Assembly: GCA_001298545.1 (NCBI GenBank)
Contig: LJCX01000022.1
Span: forward strand, 62,001-126,000
DNA: 64,000 bases
Origin: Actinobacteria bacterium OV320
Lineage (GTDB): Bacteria; Actinomycetota; Actinomycetes; Streptomycetales; Streptomycetaceae
Reading direction: 5' to 3'
The notes beneath the pieces were generated by a model that ran no database searches, had not been told where the DNA came from, and saw only the letters and a list, made by a program, of their open reading frames with translations. Shown here piece by piece: positions 9,128 through 16,257 of this stretch (positions are counted from its first letter, which is position 1; each line of letters begins with the position of its first letter). The translations under genes and the position numbers were made by a program.

Positions 9128-9154
9128 GTCCTCACCTCGCTCTTGCGCCGTTCT

Positions 9155-9253
9155 GCCCGTTCGGGCCCGGTGGGGCCCATGGGGGAAGTTCTACAGCGGG
9201 TGCGCGGCACTGACCAGGCCTGTTGCGGGCCCGATACTGCCCGGGTGGGCCCG
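9155..9253. promoter_or_regulatory. Cluster of GGGCCCG repeats upstream of the DeoR gene
   Basis: GGGCCCG occurs at 9163-9169, 9227-9233 and 9247-9253 (the last two exactly 20 bp apart), with a related GGGGCCC at 9172-9178 and a GCCCG-TT-CGGGC dyad at 9155-9166. Repeated sites in the promoter gap are compatible with DeoR binding, but such motifs also arise by chance in GC-rich DNA. Confidence 0.35.
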
Positions 9254-9336
9254 TTTGCGGCGTGGCCTGCCCGGCTCGGACCTGCGGGGCAGCCGGGCGG
9301 CGGGGGGGATCGGGCACGGCGCGTGCCCGGATACGG

Positions 9337-9369
9337 CGGCGGGCGGGTCCGTTCGGTGCCCGCCCGCCG
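9337..9369 (-). terminator. Hairpin terminator of the uronate dehydrogenase gene
   Basis: Perfect 11-bp arms (CGGCGGGCGGG and its complement at 9359-9369) with an 11-base loop, 22 bp past the udh stop codon. Confidence 0.75.
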
Positions 9370-9390
9370 TCCGTGAGGTCCGTTTGCCGG

Positions 9391-10215
9391 TCAGTACGGC
9401 CAGATCGGCGGGTCGCTGACGAAGTGGCCGCCCAGGTAGGCGTGGGCGATGTTCTCCGGGTCCAGCTCGCCCTGCTCGGCGATCAGCTTCTCGGCGTACG
9501 GCTCGGAGTCGTCCTGCGGCTCGTAGCCGAGCGCCCGCGCGGTGCCGAGGTCCCACCACAGCCGGGTGTTGGCGGAGGAGCCGTAGACGACGGTGTGGCC
9601 GACGTTCTCGGCGGTCAGGGCCGCGTGGAAGAGGCGGGCGCCGTCGGCCGGGCTCATCCACAGCGACAGCATGCGCACACTGGTGGGCTCGGCGAAGCAG
9701 GAGCCGATGCGTACCGACACGCTCTCCAGGCCGTGCTTGTCCCAGTAGAGCTGGGCGAGGTCCTCGCCGAAGGACTTGGACAGGCCGTAGAAGGTGTCCG
9801 GGCGGCGCGGGGTGTCGATCGGGATCAGTTGGTCGTCGTCGGGCGACGCGCCGTCCCGGGGGCGGGGCGTGAAGCCGACCGCGTGGTTGGAGGAGGCGAA
9901 GACGACGCGCTGTACGCCCTCCTCGCGGGCCGCCTCGTACAGGTGGTACGTGCCCGCGATATTGGCGCCGAGGATCTTCTCGAAGGGGGCTTCCAGCGAG
10001 ATGCCGGCGAGGTGGACGATCGCGTCGACGCCCCGCACGGCCTCCCGGAGCGCGTCCTTGTCGGCCAGGTCCGCGACGATCGCCTCCGGTTCGCCCTCGA
10101 TCGGACGCAGGTCGAGCAGGCGCAGTTCGTAGCCGTAGGCGGGCAACAGCTCCCGCATCAGGGTGCCGAGGCCGCCGGCGGCGCCGGTGAGCAGGACGGT
10201 GCGCGGAGCGGGCAT
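9391..10215 (-). CDS. udh: Uronate dehydrogenase (NAD-dependent)
   Basis: A 274-residue short-chain (extended) dehydrogenase matching the uronate dehydrogenase family, which oxidises galacturonate or glucuronate to aldaro-lactones. The Rossmann motif TGAAGGLG is at residues 10-17 and the catalytic pair is Y143/K147 in YGLSKSFGE. Family-specific blocks are visible: HLAGISLEAPFEKIL, FASSNHAVGF, VRIGSCFAEP, RMLSLWMS and GSSANTRLWWD. The ATG at 10215 has GGAG upstream; an earlier in-frame start at 10254 lacks one. It is divergent from kdgD, which acts two steps later in the same oxidative route, and this strongly supports the assignment. Confidence 0.9.
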   Translation of the reverse strand: MPAPRTVLLTGAAGGLGTLMRELLPAYGYELRLLDLRPIEGEPEAIVADLADKDALREAVRGVDAIVHLAGISLEAPFEKILGANIAGTYHLYEAAREEGVQRVVFASSNHAVGFTPRPRDGASPDDDQLIPIDTPRRPDTFYGLSKSFGEDLAQLYWDKHGLESVSVRIGSCFAEPTSVRMLSLWMSPADGARLFHAALTAENVGHTVVYGSSANTRLWWDLGTARALGYEPQDDSEPYAEKLIAEQGELDPENIAHAYLGGHFVSDPPIWPY

Positions 10216-10233
10216 CCTCGGGTCTCCTTGGAT

Positions 10234-10275
10234 CACATGAGGGGGTGGACGCATGTGTGGCCATAGTTCACATGC
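10234..10275. promoter_or_regulatory. Operator-like CACATG/CATGTG cluster between udh and kdgD
   Basis: A perfect 7-bp inverted repeat, GCATGTG (10251-10257) and CACATGC (10269-10275), has an 11-bp spacer. A third CACATG lies at 10234-10239, giving near-regular spacing of about 18 bp. It lies just upstream of the udh start. Confidence 0.5.
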
Positions 10276-10360
10276 ATGGACACGCTAAGGAGCGGTGGCG
10301 GTGCCCGTCAAGTGTCCTACGGGAGTGACAAAACTGCTGGTGTCTCGGGGGTTGCCACGC

Positions 10361-10390
10361 TTGACCCGGCTCGATCGGGCACCCTAGCGT
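10361..10390 (+). promoter_or_regulatory. Predicted kdgD promoter
   Basis: TTGACC (10361-10366), an 18-bp spacer and TAGCGT (10385-10390) fit the vegetative HrdB-type consensus TTGAC/TAxxxT. Transcription would begin near 10397. Confidence 0.55.
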
Positions 10391-10398
10391 GAGGTCGT

Positions 10399-10431
10399 TC
10401 AGGAATATGGACGCTGCTCAAGAATATGGAC
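10399..10431 (+). repeat. Direct repeats at the predicted kdgD transcription start
   Basis: TCAGGAATATGGAC (10399-10412) and TCAAGAATATGGAC (10418-10431) differ at one base and are 19 bp apart. A truncated third copy, TTATGGAC, ends at 10442. The AT-rich repeats stand out in GC-rich DNA and sit where a repressor would block initiation. Confidence 0.65.
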
Positions 10432-10454
10432 CCGTTATGGACCCGGGAGAGCCC

Positions 10455-11396
10455 GTGACGTCAGCCCCGCTCGCCGATCGCCTCCGCGTCCCCAGCGGAC
10501 CCCTGTTCTTCCCCGTCACCGCCTACGGCCCCGACGGCGCCCTCGACCTCGACACCTACCGCGCGCACGTCCGGCGCGGCGTCGAGGCGGGTGCCGCCGC
10601 CGTCTTCGCGGCTTGCGGGACCGGGGAGTTCCACGCGCTCGCCCCGGAGGAGTTCGAGGCCTGTGTGCGGGCGGCCGTGACCGAGACCGCCGGGCGGGTG
10701 CCGGTCGTCGCGGGCGCCGGCTACGGGACCGCGCTCGCCGTGCGCTACGCGCGGCTGGCCGAGTCGGCCGGGGCGGACGGCCTGCTCGCCATGCCGCCCT
10801 ACCTCGTCGTCGCCGCCCAGGAGGGGCTGCTGCGCCACTACCGGGAGGTGGCGGCCGCGACCGCCCTGCCCGTGATCGTCTACCAGCGCGACAACGCCGT
10901 CTTCACCCCCGGGACCGTCGTCGAACTCGCCCGCACCGAGGGGATCATCGGCCTCAAGGACGGCCTCGGCGACCTCGACCTGATGCAGCGGACCGTCAGC
11001 GCCGTCCGCACCGAGGTCCCCGGCGACTTCCTCTACTTCAACGGTCTGCCGACCGCCGAACAGACCCAGCTCGCCTACCGGGCCCTCGGCGTCACCCTCT
11101 ACTCCTCGGCCGTCTTCTGCTTCGCCCCCGAGATCGCCCTCGCCTTCCACCGGGCCCTCACCACAGGCGACGACACCACCGTCCACCGCCTCCTCGACGG
11201 CTTCTACCGGCCGTTCGTCGAACTGCGGGCCCAGGGCCGCGGATACGCCGTCTCCCTCGTCAAGGCCGGGGTCCGGCTGCGCGGCCTCGACGTGGGCGAA
11301 GTGCGCCCGCCGCTGCACGAACCGAGCGAGGATCATGTCAAGCAGCTCGCCCAGGTGATCGAGCGCGGCTACGCGCTGCTGGAGGAGGACAGGTAA
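10455..11396 (+). CDS. kdgD: 5-dehydro-4-deoxyglucarate dehydratase
   Basis: A 313-residue DHDPS/NAL-superfamily TIM barrel. It converts 5-keto-4-deoxyglucarate to 2-oxoglutarate semialdehyde, with loss of CO2 and water. Diagnostic blocks are SGPLFFPVTAY near the start, CGTGEF (54-59), Y143, the Schiff-base K168 in IIGLKDG, and GLPTAEQTQLAYRALGV. The GTG at 10455 was chosen because GGGAG lies about 6 bp upstream; in-frame starts at 10389 and 10437 lack a good site. It is divergent from udh and is followed without a gap by the unknown at 11397. Confidence 0.92.
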   Translation: MTSAPLADRLRVPSGPLFFPVTAYGPDGALDLDTYRAHVRRGVEAGAAAVFAACGTGEFHALAPEEFEACVRAAVTETAGRVPVVAGAGYGTALAVRYARLAESAGADGLLAMPPYLVVAAQEGLLRHYREVAAATALPVIVYQRDNAVFTPGTVVELARTEGIIGLKDGLGDLDLMQRTVSAVRTEVPGDFLYFNGLPTAEQTQLAYRALGVTLYSSAVFCFAPEIALAFHRALTTGDDTTVHRLLDGFYRPFVELRAQGRGYAVSLVKAGVRLRGLDVGEVRPPLHEPSEDHVKQLAQVIERGYALLEEDR

Positions 11397-12572
11397 GTGA
11401 AGGCGTCGACATTCGTCTACCCCTGGGACGTCATCGGCGACCCCGAGGCGGCGGCCCGGATCGCCGCGCTCGGCGTGGAACAGGTGACCCTCGCCGCCGC
11501 CTACCACTCCACCCGCGCCCTCACCCCCCGCCACCCGCGCCACCGCATCGTCACCGCCGAGCACGCGGCCGTGCTGTACCCGACGGATCCGGCCGGCGAC
11601 CGCTGGAAGGGCCGCGCCCTGCGCCCGTACCCGGCCGGTGACTGGGCCCCAGGCGACGCCTACGGCGAGGCCGCCGAAGCGCTCGCGCGAGCCGGTCTCG
11701 ACGTGCACACCTGGGTGGTCCTCGCGCACAACTCACGGATGGGCGCCGAGCATCCGGACACCTCGGTGGTCAACGCCTACGGCGACCGCTACCCGTGGGC
11801 CCCCTGCATCGCCCAGCCCGCCACGCGCGCGTACCTCGTCGACCTCGCCGCCGAGGCCGCCGTACGCCCCGGCGCGGGCGGCACCGAGCTGGAGTCCCTC
11901 GGCTGGTACGGGCTCCAGCATCTGCACGCCCACGACAAGACCGGCGGCGTCGGTCTCGGGGACGCCGGCCAGTACCTGATGGCGCTCTGCTTCTGCCCCG
12001 CCTGCCGGGCCGGCTACGGCGAGCAGGGCCTGGACGCCGACGCGCTCGCCGCCGCCGTACGGGAGGCGCTGGAACCGCTGTGGCAGGGGGCACCGGACGG
12101 CGGGGGAGGCTGGGCGGAGATCGAGAAACTGCTCGGGGAGGAGACGGCGGCGGCCACGCGCGCGTGGCGCGACGAGACCGCCCGCACGCTCCAGGAGAGC
12201 GCCGTGCGGGCGGTACGGGACGCCGCGGCCGACGGCTTCCAGGTCCTGCTGCACGCCGACCCCGTGACGTACCACGTCGGCGCCAACCCGGGCGTCGACC
12301 CCGAGCACATCCTGTCCGTCGCGGACGGCGTCGTCGTGCCCTGTGCGGGCGGGCCCGGCCTGCTGGCCCCCTTCGCCGGGCAGGGCCGCGAGGGCGCGGT
12401 CCTCGCCGCCAATCTCGGCGTCGTCTCCGGCATGGGCGGCAGCCCGGGGACACTCACCGTCGACCTGGCGCGGGCGCGCGCCCTCGGGGCGACCGAACTG
12501 CGGCTGTATCACGCGGGATTGGCGTCGGACGGGGACCTGTCGGCGGTATGCGAGGCGCTGGCCGGCCGCTGA
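11397..12572 (+). CDS. Unknown cytoplasmic TIM-barrel-like protein coupled to kdgD
   Basis: I do not recognise a characterised function for this 391-residue protein. Alternating strand/helix segments and patches such as HTWVVLAHNSRMG, NAYGDRYPWAPCIAQPATRAYLVDLAAE and LCFCPACRAGYGEQG recall putative glycosidase-like barrel families. The catalytic residues are not certain. There is no signal peptide, so it acts inside the cell. Its GTG start directly abuts the kdgD stop (TAAGTG) with a GGAGGAGG site inside kdgD, so the two are co-translated. That coupling suggests a role in uronate or oligouronide metabolism. Its 3' end overlaps the convergent MFS gene by 64 bp. Confidence 0.75.
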   Translation: MKASTFVYPWDVIGDPEAAARIAALGVEQVTLAAAYHSTRALTPRHPRHRIVTAEHAAVLYPTDPAGDRWKGRALRPYPAGDWAPGDAYGEAAEALARAGLDVHTWVVLAHNSRMGAEHPDTSVVNAYGDRYPWAPCIAQPATRAYLVDLAAEAAVRPGAGGTELESLGWYGLQHLHAHDKTGGVGLGDAGQYLMALCFCPACRAGYGEQGLDADALAAAVREALEPLWQGAPDGGGGWAEIEKLLGEETAAATRAWRDETARTLQESAVRAVRDAAADGFQVLLHADPVTYHVGANPGVDPEHILSVADGVVVPCAGGPGLLAPFAGQGREGAVLAANLGVVSGMGGSPGTLTVDLARARALGATELRLYHAGLASDGDLSAVCEALAGR

Positions 12573-13747
12573 GCGCCGCGCAGCAGCGGCAGGACCGCCA
12601 GCCGGGCCAGGGCCAGCAGCACCAGCAGCGGCCGGTACGGCACGAGTTCGACCAGGCCCGCACCCGCCGCGAGGCCGACGGCGGTCGGCGCGTACATCAG
12701 GGTGCCGGCCGTCGCGGTGACCCGGCCGAGCAGCGCGTCCGGCGTCTCCCGCTGCACGGCGGTCAGCGCGGCGATCAGCACACAGGGCAGCCCCACCCCG
12801 ATCGCCGCGCCGCACACCAGGGCCACGGGTTCCGAGGGGACGGCCTGCGCGGCGACCGCGACGGCCGTGAGGACGATCCCGTACGCGGCGAACCGGCGTT
12901 CCCCCAGCCGCCGCAGCGCGGGCCCCGAGAGCAGTCCCACCACGATCGAACCGGCGCCCTGGGCGGCGTAGAGCGTGCCCGTGAAGGCGGGGGAGCGGCC
13001 GAGGCCGTCGACGACGGCGTAGACCAGCGGGCCGCCGAGCCCCGAGAGCAGCAGCGCCGCGCCGCCCGCCACGACCAGCGGGCGCAGCCCGGGGTGGCCC
13101 CACAGGAAGCGGGCTCCCTCGGCGGTCTGCGCACGCCAGTGCCCGCCGGCCGGCCGCGGCCGCTCCTCGCGGACCCGCACGCCCGCGTACAGCCCCGCCG
13201 CGCACACGAAGGTGGCCGCGTCCACAAGCGCCACCGCGGGGCCCCCGTAGGCCGCGTAGACGCCCGCGCCGGCCAGCGGGGCGACCAGCTTCATGCCCTC
13301 GGTGGTCGTCATGCGCAGCCCGTTGAAGTCGCCCAGCAGCTCCGGCGCGACGGCGGCGGCGACGAGCGCGGACTCCGCCGCGTCGGCGACCACCGAGGCG
13401 GCCCCGTACAGGAACAGCACCGCCCACAGGAGCCACAGCCGGCCGGCGGAGTCGACGGCGAGGACGGTGAGCAGCAGGGCCGCCGGGCCCAGGTTGAGCG
13501 CGACGAGCAGGGGCTTGCGGGGGAGGAGGTCGGCGAGGGTGCCCAGCGGCGGCCCGAGCAGCGTGGGCACCCACAGGGCGAGCACGGACAGCGCCGCGAG
13601 CCCGTTCGAGCCGGTGAGGTCCTTGACCCACACACCGGACGTCAGCCAGAGCGCCGAGGTACCGAAACCGGAGACCGACGACGCGGCCAGGTAGAGCGCC
13701 GCGTCGCGGTCCCGCAGGACCCGCGCCACGGACCAGTTCTTCGTCAT
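12509..13747 (-). CDS. MFS transporter, macrolide-efflux-like
   Basis: A 412-residue major facilitator with about 10-12 hydrophobic segments. The motif-A-like loop is GTLADLLPRKPLL (residues 69-81), and loops are short and charged. The sequence style (SVSGFGTSALWLTSGVWV, LLGRVTATAGTLMYAPTAVG) suits MefA/H+-drug exporters. A hydrophilic tail of about 20 residues ends the protein. The gene stands alone; its stop lies inside the tail of the convergent gene ending at 12572. The substrate is unknown and nothing ties it to pectin metabolism. Confidence 0.85.
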   Translation of the reverse strand: MTKNWSVARVLRDRDAALYLAASSVSGFGTSALWLTSGVWVKDLTGSNGLAALSVLALWVPTLLGPPLGTLADLLPRKPLLVALNLGPAALLLTVLAVDSAGRLWLLWAVLFLYGAASVVADAAESALVAAAVAPELLGDFNGLRMTTTEGMKLVAPLAGAGVYAAYGGPAVALVDAATFVCAAGLYAGVRVREERPRPAGGHWRAQTAEGARFLWGHPGLRPLVVAGGAALLLSGLGGPLVYAVVDGLGRSPAFTGTLYAAQGAGSIVVGLLSGPALRRLGERRFAAYGIVLTAVAVAAQAVPSEPVALVCGAAIGVGLPCVLIAALTAVQRETPDALLGRVTATAGTLMYAPTAVGLAAGAGLVELVPYRPLLVLLALARLAVLPLLRGAQRPASASHTADRSPSDANPA

Positions 13748-13940
13748 ACCTGGTCATCGTGGGTCTGAGGCAACCCCCCGGGCATCGGGCAGATGCCCCG
13801 TACGCGCCGCCCGCTCCGCGGGAATCCGTACGGCCCCGTCGGCCATGTCCCCGGGCCGCCTAAGGCATCGGTCCGTGGACGGAACGGAATCGCCGGGCGG
13901 GGCACCGATGAGTTCGTGTGCCGCCGTCGGTCCACCCCGT

Positions 13941-14540
13941 ATGACCGACACGACAGCCGCACTCACATTCGACCTCGGCCCGCAGACCCTGATCGTGGCG
14001 CGCCTCGCGGAGGGCGTCCGCGACGGGCAGCTCGGGGACGGGACACCCTGCCCGGGCTGCGCCGTCCGCAACATGCTCGGCCACCTCACCGGCCTCGCCG
14101 TCGCCTTCCGGGACGCCGCCCGCAAGGATCTGGGCCCCACGACCGACACCCCTCCGGACGCCGCCGCGCCGGACATCGGCCCCGGCTGGCGCGAGGAACT
14201 CGCCAAGGCCCTCGACGAGCTCGCCGACGCCTGGCGCGACCCGGCCGCCTGGACCGGCATGACCCGCGCGGGCGGCGTGGACCTGCCCGGCGAGGTCGCG
14301 GGCGCCGTCGTCGCCGACGAACTGGTGATCCACGGCTGGGACCTGGCCCGGGCCACCGGTCAGGAGTACACGCCCGACCCGGCCGCGCTGTCGGCGGCGC
14401 ACGGGTTCCTCGCCGCCGCCGCGGCCCAGGGGGAGCCCGGGAGCGGCGTGTTCGGCCCCGTGGTCGCCGTCCCGGACGACGCCCCGCTGCTCGACCGGGC
14501 GGTCGGACTGAGCGGGCGTGACCCGGGGTGGAGGCGCTAG
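13941..14540 (+). CDS. DinB-fold (mycothiol-dependent maleylpyruvate isomerase-like) protein
   Basis: A 199-residue protein of the TIGR03086/maleylpyruvate-isomerase N-terminal type. The helical bundle carries the usual metal-binding histidines in NMLGHLTGL and ADELVIHGWDLARATG, and a PCPGCAVRN segment. Such proteins are often mycothiol-dependent or uncharacterised metal enzymes. The ATG at 13941 is where the conserved region begins; an ATG at 13908 in the same frame is an alternative, and neither has a strong ribosome binding site. The gene follows a divergent MFS gene with no clear operon partner. Confidence 0.75.
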   Translation: MTDTTAALTFDLGPQTLIVARLAEGVRDGQLGDGTPCPGCAVRNMLGHLTGLAVAFRDAARKDLGPTTDTPPDAAAPDIGPGWREELAKALDELADAWRDPAAWTGMTRAGGVDLPGEVAGAVVADELVIHGWDLARATGQEYTPDPAALSAAHGFLAAAAAQGEPGSGVFGPVVAVPDDAPLLDRAVGLSGRDPGWRR

Positions 14541-14637
14541 GGCACCGGGCGGGCCGGGTGCGGACGGCACCCCGCGGTCGCCGTGGACAAACGGAATCAC
14601 GGCGCGTCCCGCGGGCCCGAAACGTACGCTCCCCAGC

Positions 14638-15399
14638 ATGCCCCTGAGCCTCACCGTCCTCGGTACCGCCTCTCCGCACCCGGGGCCGGGCCGCCCCTGT
14701 TCCGGCTATCTGCTGCGCGGCGCGGGGGCGGAGGTGTGGGTGGACGCGGGGCCCGGGACGTTCGCGGAGTTGCAGCAGCACACGGATCCCGACCGGCTCA
14801 CGGCGATCTGGATATCGCACCTGCACGCCGACCACAGCGCCGATCTCCTGGCCGCCGCCTACGCCCTCGCCTACGGCGGGATGACCCCGCCGGCCCCGAT
14901 CCCGCTCTACGCGCCGCTCGACTGCGCCCGGCGTCTCGCGGGCTTCTTCGGCCGGCCGGACGTGCGGTTCCTGAGCGGGATCTTCGACTTCAGGGCCCTG
15001 TTCGACGGGCACACCGTGCGGCACTGGAACCTGCGCCTCAGCTCGCGCCGGGTGGTGCACGACACGGAGGCGTACGGGCTGCGGGCCGAGTGCCAGGGGA
15101 GCGTCCTCGCGTACTCGGGCGACACCGGGCCGTGCGAGGCCCTCACCGAACTCGCCTCCGGCGCCGATCTGTTCCTGTGCGAGGCGGACATCGACAGCCA
15201 TCGCGAAGGCGAACGGGAGCAGCAGGTGCATCTCACGCCGGAGGAGGCCGGCGAGGCCGCCCGCAGGGCCGGGGTGCGCGAGCTGTACATCACCCATGTC
15301 GGGCCCACGCTGACCCGGGAGGCCGCGACCGCGCGGGCCGCCGTCACCTTCGGGGGCCCCACCCGGACCGCTCGCGAGGGCGAGACCCTGCCCTTCTGA
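14638..15399 (+). CDS. MBL-fold metallo-hydrolase
   Basis: A 253-residue metallo-beta-lactamase-fold hydrolase of the RNase Z-like type. The metal motif HLHADH is at residues 61-66, the later ligands are in YSGDTG and LCEAD, and the final His is in ITHVGPTLT. The N-terminus (LTVLGTASPHPGPGRPCSGYLL) is typical of the family. Substrates cannot be predicted. The ATG at 14638 coincides with the start of the conserved fold; longer in-frame extensions are unsupported. Confidence 0.85.
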   Translation: MPLSLTVLGTASPHPGPGRPCSGYLLRGAGAEVWVDAGPGTFAELQQHTDPDRLTAIWISHLHADHSADLLAAAYALAYGGMTPPAPIPLYAPLDCARRLAGFFGRPDVRFLSGIFDFRALFDGHTVRHWNLRLSSRRVVHDTEAYGLRAECQGSVLAYSGDTGPCEALTELASGADLFLCEADIDSHREGEREQQVHLTPEEAGEAARRAGVRELYITHVGPTLTREAATARAAVTFGGPTRTAREGETLPF

Positions 15400-15465
15400 C
15401 CCCGTTCGGGCACTCCCGTCCCGGCGGCCTCACCTCGGCAACCTCAACTTCCTTTGTCGGAAGCA

Positions 15466-15494
15466 TTGACGAAACACAGGGCCGCTCCTACCTT
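15466..15494 (+). promoter_or_regulatory. Predicted promoter of the GntR-led pectin operon
   Basis: TTGACG (15466-15471), a 17-bp spacer and TACCTT (15489-15494) match the HrdB-type pattern. Transcription would start near 15501, about 75 bp before the GntR start codon. Confidence 0.5.
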
Positions 15495-15515
15495 CAACGC
15501 GTCGTACTTCGTACG

Positions 15516-15525
15516 TCATATATGA
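15516..15525. promoter_or_regulatory. Palindrome in the GntR leader
   Basis: TCATATATGA is a perfect 10-bp palindrome, unusually AT-rich for this DNA, about 15 bp past the predicted transcription start. It is a good candidate for autoregulation by the adjacent FCD-type GntR protein. Confidence 0.5.
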
Positions 15526-15530
15526 GACGC

Positions 15531-15569
15531 GATACGCCAGATCCGAGATCAGATACGCGACATCCGAGA
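15531..15569 (+). repeat. 21-bp-period direct repeat in the GntR leader
   Basis: GATACGCCAGATCCGAGA (15531-15548) and GATACGCGACATCCGAGA (15552-15569) agree at 16 of 18 positions. They are two helical turns apart, just before the GntR start. Confidence 0.7.
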
Positions 15570-15576
15570 GGCGCGC

Positions 15577-16257
15577 ATGACCTCTGTGCCCACGCCGATC
15601 CCGTCCCGCACGCAGTACGTGCTGGAGGAGATCAAACGCCGCATCCTCACCGGCCGGCTGACGCCCGGCCAGGCCCTGGTCGAGACCGAGCTCGCCGCGC
15701 AGTTCGGGGTCTCCAAGACCCCGGTGCGCGAGGCGCTCAAGACCCTGGCCGGCACCGGACTGGTCGTCATGAGCCAGTACAAGGGCGTCACGGTGCGCAT
15801 GGTGGACGCGGACATGGCGCGCGAGGTCTACGACGTACGCCTGCTCCTCGAACCCGAGGCGCTCCGGCGGGCCGTACGGCGAGGCGCTTCCCTCGACGCC
15901 GCGCGCCAGGCGCTGACCAGGGCCGACGAGGCGACCGGCACCGCCGAACGGTCGCTGGCCAACCGTGAGTTCCACCGCGCCCTGTACCTGCCGTGCGGCA
16001 ACCCGCTGCTCGGCCGGATGCTCGACGAGGTGCGCGACCAGGCCGCCCTGGTCTCGGCCGTCGCCTGGGCCGCCTCGCCCTCCTGGGAACGGGAGGCGGG
16101 CGAGCACCGCGAGATCCTGCGGCTCGCCCTGGACGGCGACGGCGACGGAGCGGCCCGCGCCCTGCACGCCCACATCGCGTCCTTCGTGCACCGGGCGTTC
16201 CCCGAGACCGCCCAGGAGGCCCATGAGGGGCCCCGGGCAGAGAAAGGTCAGGAATGA
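15577..16257 (+). CDS. GntR-family (FCD) regulator of the pectin operon
   Basis: A 226-residue GntR regulator. The winged helix-turn-helix is at residues 10-75 (ALVETELAAQFGVSKTPVREALKTL). The C-terminal all-helical FCD domain (about 80-215) has the metal/ligand pattern ending in GEHREIL and ALHAHI. FCD members usually sense sugar acids or carboxylates. It is first in a long operon, overlaps the DHDPS-fold gene by 4 bp, and has a palindrome and 21-bp direct repeats in its leader. An inducer from uronate or pentonate catabolism is likely. Confidence 0.92.
   Translation: MTSVPTPIPSRTQYVLEEIKRRILTGRLTPGQALVETELAAQFGVSKTPVREALKTLAGTGLVVMSQYKGVTVRMVDADMAREVYDVRLLLEPEALRRAVRRGASLDAARQALTRADEATGTAERSLANREFHRALYLPCGNPLLGRMLDEVRDQAALVSAVAWAASPSWEREAGEHREILRLALDGDGDGAARALHAHIASFVHRAFPETAQEAHEGPRAEKGQE

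Noticed and set aside
10389..10454. Longer N-terminus for KdgD
   Set aside because: It would run through the direct repeats at the predicted transcription start and lacks a ribosome binding site, while GTG 10455 has one and gives family length.
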